DNA from: a virus
Strand: one strand, 5' to 3'
IMG/VR virus record: IMGVR_UViG_3300033994_001756
Coordinates: 108,254-172,253 of that record
DNA length: 64,000 bases
Below, piece after piece: positions 42,701-50,692 of this stretch. The notes under the pieces are model-generated. The model made no database searches and was not told the DNA's origin. It saw only the letters and a list, made by a program, of their open reading frames with translations. Every line of letters begins with the position of its first letter. Position 1 is the first letter of the stretch. Made by a program: the position numbers and the translations under genes.

Positions 42701-42873
42701 TGGCATCTGGAGTAAGATTAGGATACTTAGCTTTTAATATTACAATTCCAAAAAATAGTGTAATTGAACTATTAGTAAAACCAAAATATCTTGCAACAAA
42801 TGATTCTATAGTCGCATCAGCATCTTTAGCAAGCGCATTGGCAGTCACATTATCAGGCAAATATATAGTATGA
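39760..42873 (+). CDS. Repeat-containing tail fibre protein
   Basis: A 1,037-residue fibre. The N-terminus (LSDRLKKLQVGISGYTDS) and a DGQVGTSGQILASSGTGIQW element are shared with other cyanophage fibres. The shaft contains tandem units of about 200 residues, each with a SGYFGDIFLYDDSTPSHYLQ block, a TGDVTGTGTGSFATTLSNSG block, a TYTSVTVDAKGRVTAG block and a FTTLVNLNNQAELRFLE block. T4-like and other fibres use such TSVTVDxKGRVTAG motifs for triple beta-helices. The C-terminal 250 residues form two related beta-sandwich modules for receptor contact. A 606-base period is visible in the DNA (see repeat). Confidence 0.85.
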   Translation: MANYLSDRLKKLQVGISGYTDSIDVANIIGNSTFDGSVELKKSLKDKDGQVGTSGQILASSGTGIQWISAPPGGVSVYEENTLLGNLYGTTEIKFVGNYITATSSGSTATVTLSDLSLDNLTDVVISSPSNNQLLRYNNSNTRWENWIPNFTLGTDTTGNYVANLVAGTGVTLTNGTATEGGTPTISIGQSVGTTDNVSFNNLTVAGTLTVNGTSTVINSTVTTIDDPIITLGGDTAPTTDDSKDRGIEFRWHDGSNAKIGFFGFDDSTGYLTYIPDATNSSEVFSGTLGDIQATNFRGALVGNADTATKWSTKRTLTLSGDVSGTATDIDGSGNISVTSTLASSGVTAGTYTSVTVDTKGRVTAGTNPTTLGGYGIIDALTTSSTSTQSGYFGDIFLYDDSTPSHYLQITNSANLTAERTLSVNVNDADRTISLSGNLTISSNATVSGSNTGDQTIELTGDVTGTGTGSFATTLSNSGVSAGTYTSVTVDAKGRVTAGSNPSIALTDSPSFTTLVNLNNQAELRFLEDTTNGTNYVGLKAPANITTNRIWVLPNVDGTNGQALITDGAGNLSWNTFGGVDFLTSSNTSTQSGYFGDIFLYDDSTPSHYLQITNSANLTATRSLSVNVNDANRTISLSGNLTVSADATVSGSNTGDQTITLTGDVTGTGTGSFATTLSNSGVTSGTYTSVTVDAKGRVTAGTNPTSTGTGNEVRADSPSFTTLVNLNNQAELRFLEASGNGTNYVGFEAPANITTNTIWFLPNADGTAGQALVTNGSGTLSWATAGGGGASGFGGYNNSITSSVFVSVTSGIGTTVASLNDITTGPGIAYTFPSTAGKKYVIESIHVTNTFTNELYFVARHDFNGGSNVPLAQRVIVPYQGAMEFLDQPIIASPSDTIRFQALSNASPTAVGIDGGLDAFIIISEKSDTTYIGTGGIVSTATGTQIFQATTGNAMLQSIKLCNYSLNTDIDASVSIYRGTLASGVRLGYLAFNITIPKNSVIELLVKPKYLATNDSIVASASLASALAVTLSGKYIV
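40924..41012 (+). repeat. 89-base direct repeat, copy 1
   Basis: Identical over 89 bases to 41530-41618, 606 bases (202 codons) downstream, both in the same frame of the fibre gene. Surrounding sequence is similar but diverged, so this is a recently homogenised part of an intragenic duplication. Confidence 0.93.
41530..41618 (+). repeat. 89-base direct repeat, copy 2
   Basis: Second identical copy of 40924-41012. Frame is preserved, so copy number could change by recombination without breaking the fibre. Confidence 0.93.
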
Positions 42874-42889
42874 GTTTTAAATTATTTGT

Positions 42890-43549
42890 ATGTCTCTTTT
42901 AATTGCTATGCCTTGTTATGGTGGACTTGTCAGTGATAAAACAGCAAAAGGATTATTTAATCTGGGGAAAGAACTGAGAACCGCAAACATTGACCATGGT
43001 TTACTTACAATGGCAAATGAAAGTCTTGTTACTCAAGCAAGATCTAAGATGGTTAATTTTTTTATGAATAATACAGAATATGAAAGAATTTTATTTATTG
43101 ATGCTGATGTTGGATTTACTGCGGAAGATGTATTTAATCTTTTAAAGTACGATAAAGATATTATATGTGGAGCTTATCCTATGAAAGGAATTCCACTTAG
43201 ATATAATTATAATATTACAAAACCAGAAATAATTGAAGGAGAATTAATACAAATTGAAAATATTGGGTTTGGTTTTGCTATGATTAAAAGAAAAATTTTT
43301 GAGGATATTTCTCAAAAATATGGTGAAGAATTAAAATACTATCCACCAACTAATAATTCTACTTTCCCACCAACTGAAAAAGAATATAATAATTCATATC
43401 ATTACTTTCTAGAACTTAAAAAAGATATGGCATATCTTCCTGAAGATTTTTCATTTTTTGAAAGAGCAAAAAGTGTTGGATACACTGTCTGGTTAAATAG
43501 TAATATTAGACTCGCCCACGTTGGGTCTCACGTTTATCAAGAAGGATAA
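42890..43549 (+). CDS. GT-A fold glycosyltransferase-like protein
   Basis: A 219-residue protein with a nucleotide-sugar binding pattern. It starts LLIAMPCYGGLVSDKTAKGL, has a VTQARSKMVNFFM helix, then RILFIDADVGF, the D-x-D motif that binds the metal and UDP/GDP-sugar. It continues with CGAYPMKGIPLRYNYN and a C-terminal acid (LPEDFSFFERAKSVG) typical of GT2-like enzymes that end AHVGSH. It precedes the first propeller gene by 4 bases. The substrate is unknown; the enzyme may glycosylate phage structural protein or host surface glycan. Confidence 0.8.
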   Translation: MSLLIAMPCYGGLVSDKTAKGLFNLGKELRTANIDHGLLTMANESLVTQARSKMVNFFMNNTEYERILFIDADVGFTAEDVFNLLKYDKDIICGAYPMKGIPLRYNYNITKPEIIEGELIQIENIGFGFAMIKRKIFEDISQKYGEELKYYPPTNNSTFPPTEKEYNNSYHYFLELKKDMAYLPEDFSFFERAKSVGYTVWLNSNIRLAHVGSHVYQEG

Positions 43550-43553
43550 TTAA

Positions 43554-45380
43554 ATGGCAACTGGTGTTTTTGGACTTAACAGAGTTTATAAAAATCAATA
43601 CCAAAATGTAAAAAGTAATAATTTTGCAAGTTGGCCTGAGTCTGGCAATTATGGTTACTATGCTTCGGGATCCAATCTTAGCACTGTTTTTGCAAGACTT
43701 GATTTTTCCAATGAGACTGTAAGTGACCCAGGAAAATATTTACCTTCAGGATCTAGGCGTTTTGCAATGGGAGTTTTCAATAATTCATATGGGTATGTTG
43801 GTGGTGGAGATACACCACCAAATTTTATAAACACTAACACCATTACAAGACTTGATTTTTCGACTGAAAATGTAAGTCTTCCTGGAAATAATTTACCATC
43901 AGCAGGAACAAACGCAGCTGGAGTTTCTGGTAAATCATATGGTTATTTTGCTGGAGGCAATTATTCAGGATTTGTCTCTAGTAACATCAGAAGACTTGAT
44001 TTTTCTAATGAAACTTTTAGTATCCCGGGACAAAATATACCTTCAGAAAGACACTATATAAGGTCAGTTTTTACTGATTTATATGGTTATCTTGCGGGTG
44101 GATTTGATCCAGGATTTGTGCTAACTAACACTATACCAAGGCTTGATTTTTCTAACGAAACTGTAAGTAGTCCAGGAAAAAATTTACCTTCAGGAAGAAG
44201 TAATGTTGGACCAATTTTTAACAATTATTTTGGATATTTTGGTGGTGGATATCTCAATGGTCCATACATAAGTAATATTACAAGACTTGATTTCTCAAAT
44301 GAAACTGTAAGTGACCCAGGAAACAATTTGCCTGGTGTACGGGGACATATAGCAGGAACTTCAAGTAATACTTATGGATATTTTGGAGGTGGCGGAACTC
44401 CTGGATTTGACTCGAATGTAATCAATAGACTTGATTTTTCTAGTACAACATTAAATAATCCAGGGAAAAATTTACCTATGATAGTTGTTTCGGCGGTTGG
44501 ACTTACTGGAGGTAAATCTTATACTAAAATGACCAAAACTTATGGGTACTTTGGTGGTGGATACTTTCCAGTATTTGTTAATACAATTTCAAGACTTGAT
44601 TTTTCAACTGATGGTTTTAGCAATCCTGGAAAAAATTTACCAACTGTTAGGGGATGGACCGCAGCAGTTTCAAATAATTTTTACGGATACTTTGGTGGTG
44701 GAGCTAGTCCATCAATTATCAATACAATATCAAGACTTGATTTCTCCAATGAAACTGTAAGTGATCCTGGAAAAGATTTACCTTTAGCAAGATATAATTT
44801 CGCAGGAACATCAAGTAATTCTTATGGATATTTTGGTGGTGGGGCTGCCCCAGGAACAGAGATTTGCACAATAACAAGACTTGATTTCTCCAATGAAACT
44901 GTAAGTGATCCTGGGAAAAATTTATCATCAGCATTACAAAATTCAGTAACAGTCTCAAATAGTTCATATGGATATTTTAGTGGTGGACACTCCACAATAT
45001 CAAGACTTGATTTTTCCAATGAAAATGTAAGTAATCCTGGGAAAAATTTATCATCAGCATTACAAACTATGACAGCAGTTTCAAATAATTCTTATGGATA
45101 CTTTGGTGGTGGGTATTTACCACCATATATTAATACAATTTCTAGACTTGATTTTTCCAATGAGACAGTAAGTAATCCCGGAAAGAATTTACCAGTTGGT
45201 GTTAGTAGATTGGGTGGAACATCATCTATGTTTTTTGGATATTTTGCAGGAGGTCAGACTTCACCGACTGTAAGAACTGCCTCTGTCTCAAAGATTGATT
45301 TCTCAACCGAAAATATAAGTGCTTCTCCTAGTTTACCAAGTGCTAGAAATATTTTAACAGGTCTTTCAAACTCAAACTAA
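43554..45380 (+). CDS. Kelch-like repeat protein 1 (putative receptor-binding protein)
   Basis: A 608-residue protein made of 12 repeats of about 46-50 residues. Each has a YGYFGGG turn, an I-x-RLDFSNETVS strand pair and PGKNLP, with a loop of variable length between. The GG...YDP...W...LP order is that of Kelch-type four-stranded propeller blades. Repeats 1-6 and 7-12 are split by a short linker at about 315-330 (LTGGKSYTKMTK). An N-terminal segment of about 30 residues (VFGLNRVYKNQYQ, NNFASWPES) is shared with two paralogues and probably attaches it to the virion. I infer two six-bladed propellers, or one twelve-bladed. Variable loops between blades suit ligand binding. Confidence 0.8.
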   Translation: MATGVFGLNRVYKNQYQNVKSNNFASWPESGNYGYYASGSNLSTVFARLDFSNETVSDPGKYLPSGSRRFAMGVFNNSYGYVGGGDTPPNFINTNTITRLDFSTENVSLPGNNLPSAGTNAAGVSGKSYGYFAGGNYSGFVSSNIRRLDFSNETFSIPGQNIPSERHYIRSVFTDLYGYLAGGFDPGFVLTNTIPRLDFSNETVSSPGKNLPSGRSNVGPIFNNYFGYFGGGYLNGPYISNITRLDFSNETVSDPGNNLPGVRGHIAGTSSNTYGYFGGGGTPGFDSNVINRLDFSSTTLNNPGKNLPMIVVSAVGLTGGKSYTKMTKTYGYFGGGYFPVFVNTISRLDFSTDGFSNPGKNLPTVRGWTAAVSNNFYGYFGGGASPSIINTISRLDFSNETVSDPGKDLPLARYNFAGTSSNSYGYFGGGAAPGTEICTITRLDFSNETVSDPGKNLSSALQNSVTVSNSSYGYFSGGHSTISRLDFSNENVSNPGKNLSSALQTMTAVSNNSYGYFGGGYLPPYINTISRLDFSNETVSNPGKNLPVGVSRLGGTSSMFFGYFAGGQTSPTVRTASVSKIDFSTENISASPSLPSARNILTGLSNSN

Positions 45381-45384
45381 TATT

Positions 45385-46212
45385 ATGAAAACTTTTTATT
45401 TTATGTCTGGACTTCCACGTTCAGGTTCTACCTTACTGACAGCATTACTCAATCAAAATCCAGAAGTACATGCATCTACAAACTCTCCACTTTTAGATAC
45501 AATACACTACACAGAAGAGTATCTTTTATATCAATCAGAACAATACAAAGCAACACCAAATCCAGAAGGAGCACATAAGGTCTTATCATCAATACCTGAT
45601 AACTATTACTTCAATATCCCACAAGACATTATTATAGATAAATCCAGAGGTTGGGTTAATGAAATTCAACACATTCAAGATTATATTACAAAAGAACCAA
45701 AGATTATATGTCCAGTCAGAGATATTCAAGATATTATCTCCTCATTTCTAAATCTTGTTTATCATTCAAAAACAACTTCTTTTATTGACGAAGCACTTAT
45801 TTCTAATGGTATAGAGATTAATAATGATAATCGTGCAGACTACCTAATGTCTCCACAAGGGATTATCGGACAATCATATCATGCACTTTCAGAAGCATTT
45901 CGTAAAGGTAACAATAAATATTTGTTATTAGTTGAATACGATAATCTGGTAAATAAACCACAACAAGAACTTAATCGCATTTATGACTTCTTAGAACTTT
46001 CAAAATTTACTCATACTTTTGAAAATATAAAACCAAAATGTGATGAGAACGACGAAGTTTATGGTTTAGAGAATATGCACACTGTCAGAAATAAGGTTGA
46101 AAAAATACATCGTGATAATACAAAGTTCTTAAGTGAGTATGTGATTGATAAATATAATTATATGGAGTTCTGGAAATCAAGAACTCAAAGATATTCTATT
46201 TTTGGACTCTAA
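45385..46212 (+). CDS. PAPS-dependent sulfotransferase
   Basis: A 275-residue sulfotransferase. The 5'-phosphosulfate loop (MSGLPRSGSTLLTALLNQNP) is at residues 8-26 and the 3'-phosphate site (CPVRDIQDIISSFLN) near 108-122, with a conserved Ser in place. LVEYDNLVNKPQQELNRIYD is the typical helix after the core. It transfers sulfate from PAPS to a hydroxyl or Tyr acceptor. Genes of this kind are rare in phages. It begins 4 bases after propeller gene 1 and its TAA overlaps the ATG of propeller gene 2 (TAATG), so it is translationally coupled to the latter. The acceptor could be a Tyr-rich propeller or a glycan. Confidence 0.87.
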   Translation: MKTFYFMSGLPRSGSTLLTALLNQNPEVHASTNSPLLDTIHYTEEYLLYQSEQYKATPNPEGAHKVLSSIPDNYYFNIPQDIIIDKSRGWVNEIQHIQDYITKEPKIICPVRDIQDIISSFLNLVYHSKTTSFIDEALISNGIEINNDNRADYLMSPQGIIGQSYHALSEAFRKGNNKYLLLVEYDNLVNKPQQELNRIYDFLELSKFTHTFENIKPKCDENDEVYGLENMHTVRNKVEKIHRDNTKFLSEYVIDKYNYMEFWKSRTQRYSIFGL

Positions 46213-48083
46213 TGGCAGTATTTTCACTCAACGAAGTTAAGGTAGAACAAGTAAAAAATATTGAAAATAATAACTTCATTAGTTGGCCCGAAAGTGCTAG
46301 TTATGGATATTTTGGAGGTGGATATATTGCTGGCACGCCTAGTGTATCATCCAATTTTAATAGACTTGATTTTTTCAATGAAACATTAAGTGCCCCTGGA
46401 AGAAATTTACCTTCAGCAATATCAAGAGGTGCAACAGCAACTTCAAATTTATATGGATATTTTGGTGGAGGTAGTTTTGGTTCAGGTGGAGTGTCTGTAG
46501 TCACAAGACTTGACTTTTCTAATGAAACTTTTAGTAGTCCAGGAAAAAATTTATTTCTTGGATCTAGATTACTTGGTGGTGTTTCTAGCATTTCATATGG
46601 ATATTTTATTGGTGGGTTTACTCCAGGTTTTGATAGTACAATACAAAGACTTGATTTCTCTAGTGAAAATGTAAGTAACCCTGGAAAACCTTTGCCTTTT
46701 GGAAGGGCAGGGATTGCAACTGTGTCAAATAATCTATATGGTTATGTGGGGGGTGGTGCGGTAACAAGTTTAATTGCAAGACTTGATTTTTCGACAGAAA
46801 ATATAACTACTCCAGTAAATAGGTTACCTAATACTAGAGATTCTTTTGGTGGAGTTTCTAGTAAATTATATGGATATTTTGGAGGTGGTTATACTTGGCC
46901 ACCAGCTTTAGTATATAATACTATTACAAGATTGCAGTTTGACACCGAAACCATAAGTAATAATCCTAGCACACTAGCAGGTATTTCTAGAGCATCTCCT
47001 TCAACAGTTAACACTGACTCATATGGATATTTTGCTGGTGGATTTTTCTCACCTCCATATTCATTTGTAAGTACTATAACTAGACTTGATTTTGGGACAG
47101 GAAGTACAACTAATTTAGCTAACAATCTTCCACAAAATAATCATGGACTATATTCAATGTCTGGTGGGACATCATTTTATCGTGGTTCTAAAACTTATGG
47201 ATATTTTGCTGGAGGTAATGATCCGGTTCCTTCAGCAATTTCTACAATCAATAGACTTGATTTTTCTAATGAAACATTAAGTGACCCCGGAAAAAATCTT
47301 CTAGTAAATTGTGGTAACTCAGCAACGGTAGCATCTAATAATTATGGTTATATATGTGGAGGAAATCGGCCAAGTTTGTTTACTTCTGTAGTGCAAAGAC
47401 TTGATTTTGTTAATGAAACTGTAACTATCACTGGAAAAAATTTACCTATGCAAACTGGTAATGTAACAGGGACTTCATCAAGTTCTTATGGATATATAAT
47501 TGGTGGATATACTGGGGTGACACCACCAGTATGGTTTACTTCTTTAATCAGAAGAATAGATTTTTCAACCGAAAATGTAAGTCTTCCGGGAAAAAATTTA
47601 CCTGGAGTAAGATATTCTGCGGCAACAGTTGCAAATACATCTTATAGTTATATTTGTGGCGGTGATATTCCTACTGGTAGAACATCTAATGTTTTTAGAC
47701 TTGACTTTTCTAACGAAACTGTAAGTAGTCCAGGAAAAAATTTACCACTGGCCGCAACAGGTCAAGGCTCAGTTTCTACTAATTTATATGGTTATATTGC
47801 GGGTGGATTTGCACCACCAATCAGTACCATTACAAGACTTGATTTTTCCACAGAAAATTTAAGTCTTCCTGGCAAAAATTTCACAATACCAAGATCTAAT
47901 ATAAGAGGAACACTAAGTAGTTATTATGGATATTTTGCTGGTGGAAGCAATCCACCAACCTCAGCGAACCTCAGCACTATCACAAGAATTGATTTTATCA
48001 CAGAAAATTTAAATGATCTAGCAAATAATTTTTCCATAACAAAATTTTCAGTAAATTCACTGGCAAACTCAAACACACACTAA
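46212..48083 (+). CDS. Kelch-like repeat protein 2 (putative receptor-binding protein)
   Basis: A 623-residue paralogue with the same plan: N-terminal VFSLNEVKVEQVKNIENNNF, ISWPES; twelve YGYFGGG-type repeats; and a central linker after repeat 6 (MSGGTSFYRGSKTYGYF, about residue 315-328). Several blades vary the turn (YGYICGG, YSYICGG). It ends ANSNTH, with a short terminal strand that may close the ring. Starts in a 1-base overlap with the sulfotransferase. The stop codon forms part of an ACTAAATA late-type box. Confidence 0.8.
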   Translation: MAVFSLNEVKVEQVKNIENNNFISWPESASYGYFGGGYIAGTPSVSSNFNRLDFFNETLSAPGRNLPSAISRGATATSNLYGYFGGGSFGSGGVSVVTRLDFSNETFSSPGKNLFLGSRLLGGVSSISYGYFIGGFTPGFDSTIQRLDFSSENVSNPGKPLPFGRAGIATVSNNLYGYVGGGAVTSLIARLDFSTENITTPVNRLPNTRDSFGGVSSKLYGYFGGGYTWPPALVYNTITRLQFDTETISNNPSTLAGISRASPSTVNTDSYGYFAGGFFSPPYSFVSTITRLDFGTGSTTNLANNLPQNNHGLYSMSGGTSFYRGSKTYGYFAGGNDPVPSAISTINRLDFSNETLSDPGKNLLVNCGNSATVASNNYGYICGGNRPSLFTSVVQRLDFVNETVTITGKNLPMQTGNVTGTSSSSYGYIIGGYTGVTPPVWFTSLIRRIDFSTENVSLPGKNLPGVRYSAATVANTSYSYICGGDIPTGRTSNVFRLDFSNETVSSPGKNLPLAATGQGSVSTNLYGYIAGGFAPPISTITRLDFSTENLSLPGKNFTIPRSNIRGTLSSYYGYFAGGSNPPTSANLSTITRIDFITENLNDLANNFSITKFSVNSLANSNTH

Positions 48084-48086
48084 ATA
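48079..48086 (+). promoter_or_regulatory. Late-promoter-like box overlapping stop of repeat gene 2
   Basis: ACTAAATA contains the TAA stop at 48081-48083 and lies 22 bases before the next start. It matches TATAAATA in 6 of 8. The same arrangement occurs at 52521. Confidence 0.5.
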
Positions 48087-48107
48087 AAATACCTACATCA
48101 TTTTGAT

Positions 48108-49811
48108 ATGAAATCTGGAGCAACTGAAAGTTCTTTTTATTACCTAAATCAACATTATCAATTTCCAAATAATGTTGAAGTTTCAAGAAGTATAGAAGTC
48201 TTAGCACAATCAGATAAACAATATAAAATTCTCTGGGCGCATGATAACTGTGACCAACCACAACTCTTAAGACTTCCAGAACTTGTATCGCAGATTGATA
48301 AGATTGTCTGCGTATCAAACTGGGAAGCAGAGCAATATATCAAATATAAGCGAGCACCGGAAGACAAAATTGTAGTCATTCCAAATGGTGTTGCAGATAT
48401 TTTCAATCTTAAATCCCCAAAATCAAAGACAGCAATCTATTTCTCTGGGCCACACAAGGGTATTGTACCACTTCCAAAAATTTGGAGGCAGGTGATTCAA
48501 AATCACCCAGATGCAAAGTTAAAAGTATTTTCTTCTCATAATCTTTATGGAGAACAATACGAACAACACTTTAAGATTCCAGAACACTTAGAGGCAATTG
48601 AAGAATTAAAGTCTCTTCCTGGTGTTGAGTATTCTCCTTGTATTGACCGTGAAACACTACTACCTCATATCCAAGATGCTGCATTCTTCGTACATCCTAA
48701 TGTCTGGGAAGAGACCTTCTGCGTGTCTCTAGCAGAGGCAATGGTTTGTGGGTGTTATCCAATTACCAGTGATATAGGAGCATTAAGTGAAATTTCATTC
48801 AATCGTGGTAAGTACATTCCAATGGATGGAAAAAATACTTCGGTTGGTTGGGAGCCATCTCCCAAGTTTATCAATGAATTCGCGCAAGAACTTTCAAGAT
48901 GTTTTGAGTTTTTTGATAAAGAACCAGAAACTTTTTATAATGCAACGAAAGAACTTTCTTGTATCACCAAAGAAACTTATGATTGGAAGAAAATTGCAGT
49001 AGTATGGAAAAACCTCATTAATAATATTCAGTCTCAAACAGTAAGTCGCCCAAAGTATTACTGTATGGTGAATATAAAGTGTTCTGAAAAGTATACTCAC
49101 CTTGCTTTAGATACATTCTTCAGAAATAGTATTTTCAATTCAAATGATAAGTTCTTCTTGATTGATAATGATAAAACATTTACTCAAGACTATGAGAATG
49201 TAACAATCATTTCAAACTCATCACCAAAGTCATTTGCAGAGAATATGAACTTTATTCTCAAACAAGCACTTATCGATGGTGCTGATTTTGTTGGACTGAA
49301 TAATGATATTGCATTTACAAAAAATTGGAATCACAATCTTGGTGACTCTAGTAGTATTTCAATTCCATTATGCAATCAACATCTACAGGTTGGTGGACTA
49401 AAACCAGAAATGCAACTTGAAGAGTTTGTTGGAAAAGAAGATCAATTGAATGAGTTAGCACAACATATTACAACAAACAACCAAGATATTCCTACAAATT
49501 TAATCAAAGCATTCTATTGTTTCTATGTTCCTCATGAAGTGAGTTCAAAGGTTGGTCTGCTGGATGAAGAGTTTGGACTTGGTGGTGGAGAAGATATTGA
49601 TTATACCTTAAGAGCAGAACAACTTGGTATTGAAACTAAGTTTAATCGTGGTTCATATCTTCTACATTTTTCTCATAGAACATTAGATCATGAGACAGTA
49701 GAAGAAAAAGATAAAAGAACAGAACAATTATACCTGCATTTTTGTAAAAAGTGGGGTAAAGAAATTGCAAATTCAAGATTATCTCTTGCAGTAACTCAAA
49801 GATATTCTTGA
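48108..49811 (+). CDS. Two-domain glycosyltransferase (GT-B then GT-A)
   Basis: A 567-residue enzyme. Residues 1-310 are a GT4-like GT-B domain: VCVSNWEAEQYIKYKRAPED, IPNGVADIF, a sugar-nucleotide E-x7-E motif in ETFCVSLAEAMVCGCYPITS, and DIGALSEIS. Residues 320-567 are GT-A-like: YCMVNIKCSEKYTHLALDTF, DGADFVGLNNDIAFTKNWN (a D-x-D-type site) and LDEEFGLGGGEDIDYTLRAE, the acceptor-side ED loop of GT2 enzymes. Such a fusion could add two sugars in sequence. Located 24 bases after propeller gene 2. Donor and acceptor unknown. Confidence 0.87.
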   Translation: MKSGATESSFYYLNQHYQFPNNVEVSRSIEVLAQSDKQYKILWAHDNCDQPQLLRLPELVSQIDKIVCVSNWEAEQYIKYKRAPEDKIVVIPNGVADIFNLKSPKSKTAIYFSGPHKGIVPLPKIWRQVIQNHPDAKLKVFSSHNLYGEQYEQHFKIPEHLEAIEELKSLPGVEYSPCIDRETLLPHIQDAAFFVHPNVWEETFCVSLAEAMVCGCYPITSDIGALSEISFNRGKYIPMDGKNTSVGWEPSPKFINEFAQELSRCFEFFDKEPETFYNATKELSCITKETYDWKKIAVVWKNLINNIQSQTVSRPKYYCMVNIKCSEKYTHLALDTFFRNSIFNSNDKFFLIDNDKTFTQDYENVTIISNSSPKSFAENMNFILKQALIDGADFVGLNNDIAFTKNWNHNLGDSSSISIPLCNQHLQVGGLKPEMQLEEFVGKEDQLNELAQHITTNNQDIPTNLIKAFYCFYVPHEVSSKVGLLDEEFGLGGGEDIDYTLRAEQLGIETKFNRGSYLLHFSHRTLDHETVEEKDKRTEQLYLHFCKKWGKEIANSRLSLAVTQRYS

Positions 49812-49817
49812 TAAATA
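49810..49817 (+). promoter_or_regulatory. Late-type promoter box
   Basis: GATAAATA (7 of 8 with TATAAATA), overlapping the TGA of the glycosyltransferase and lying 30 bases before the next gene. Confidence 0.55.
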
Positions 49818-49847
49818 ACAATAACACTATTAAAAGATTGAATAAGT

Positions 49848-50687
49848 ATGTCTAACAATTATGAAGCAATTGCACTTGCAACATCTAAAGAAGTTTTAGA
49901 TGATAGTAATGAGTTTATGTTAAAAGTTCTTCAAGAGGCAACTCGTTGGGAAGAAAGTGAAACTGAACTTGCACAAGGTCGTTCAGATTTTCAGATTGAG
50001 AAGTTTATTATTCACGACAATTTCACAATCCCATCAGCATTTAAAGCTGCACTGATTAATCGTAGAAGTGTAGCCGAAGGACTTCTACAACAAGTCATTG
50101 AAGCAAAAAGATCCGCAAGAGAATTTCACTACAAGTGGGATGGAAAAGATAAAACACAACCCATCTGGTGGAAGACACGTCAAGGTGGAGAAGAACTTTC
50201 CTGGTATGATGTTGATGAGTTTCATTTTCATCGTATGCTTGAAGGATTGAACCGTGGTTTTAAAGCAGCGGTTGAAGAACTCGAATGCTTCGACAAACTC
50301 ATTAATCGTTTGATTGAACTGAATGGTGGCAAATTGGTTTCAAGAGACCAATATAATGAAGACCAACCAAACTACTGGGAGCGCAGACTTGCAAATCAAT
50401 CTCTGGATGATTTACTCGCTGCAAGAACTGGTGTAAATGCTGGTAATATTCGTTCTATGAGAAGAGCAAGTGCTCCTACAGTATTACCTGATGATGTAAA
50501 TCGCACCAAGGGAAGTTTTGGAGATCCAAATAATCCTATGGATTTTCTGAATAGTCTTCAGCAAGCAGTTGCTTCTGGTATTGAAGAAATTACAGGTATG
50601 GATCAACAACTTCTTCGTGGTGTTGAAGAGCAAACACAGAAACAAATTCCCGAGTCATTATTTAACCCAGACCTTAGAGTAGAGTAA
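49848..50687 (+). CDS. 279-residue protein of unknown function in the repeat-protein cassette
   Basis: A mostly helical protein. Regions seen are a helix-rich start (EVLDDSNEFMLKVLQEATRW), a Trp/Arg patch (YKWDGKDKTQPIWWKTRQGG), a His/Phe patch (YDVDEFHFHRMLEGLNRG), and a Pro-rich, flexible C-terminus (NDPNNPMDF-like, then LFNPDLRVE). No enzyme motif is recognised. Its place, 6 bases before propeller gene 3, is the same as that of the glycosyltransferase before propeller 1 and the sulfotransferase before propeller 2, so it may be a partner, chaperone or modifier of that protein. Confidence 0.78.
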   Translation: MSNNYEAIALATSKEVLDDSNEFMLKVLQEATRWEESETELAQGRSDFQIEKFIIHDNFTIPSAFKAALINRRSVAEGLLQQVIEAKRSAREFHYKWDGKDKTQPIWWKTRQGGEELSWYDVDEFHFHRMLEGLNRGFKAAVEELECFDKLINRLIELNGGKLVSRDQYNEDQPNYWERRLANQSLDDLLAARTGVNAGNIRSMRRASAPTVLPDDVNRTKGSFGDPNNPMDFLNSLQQAVASGIEEITGMDQQLLRGVEEQTQKQIPESLFNPDLRVE

Positions 50688-50692
50688 ATCCG

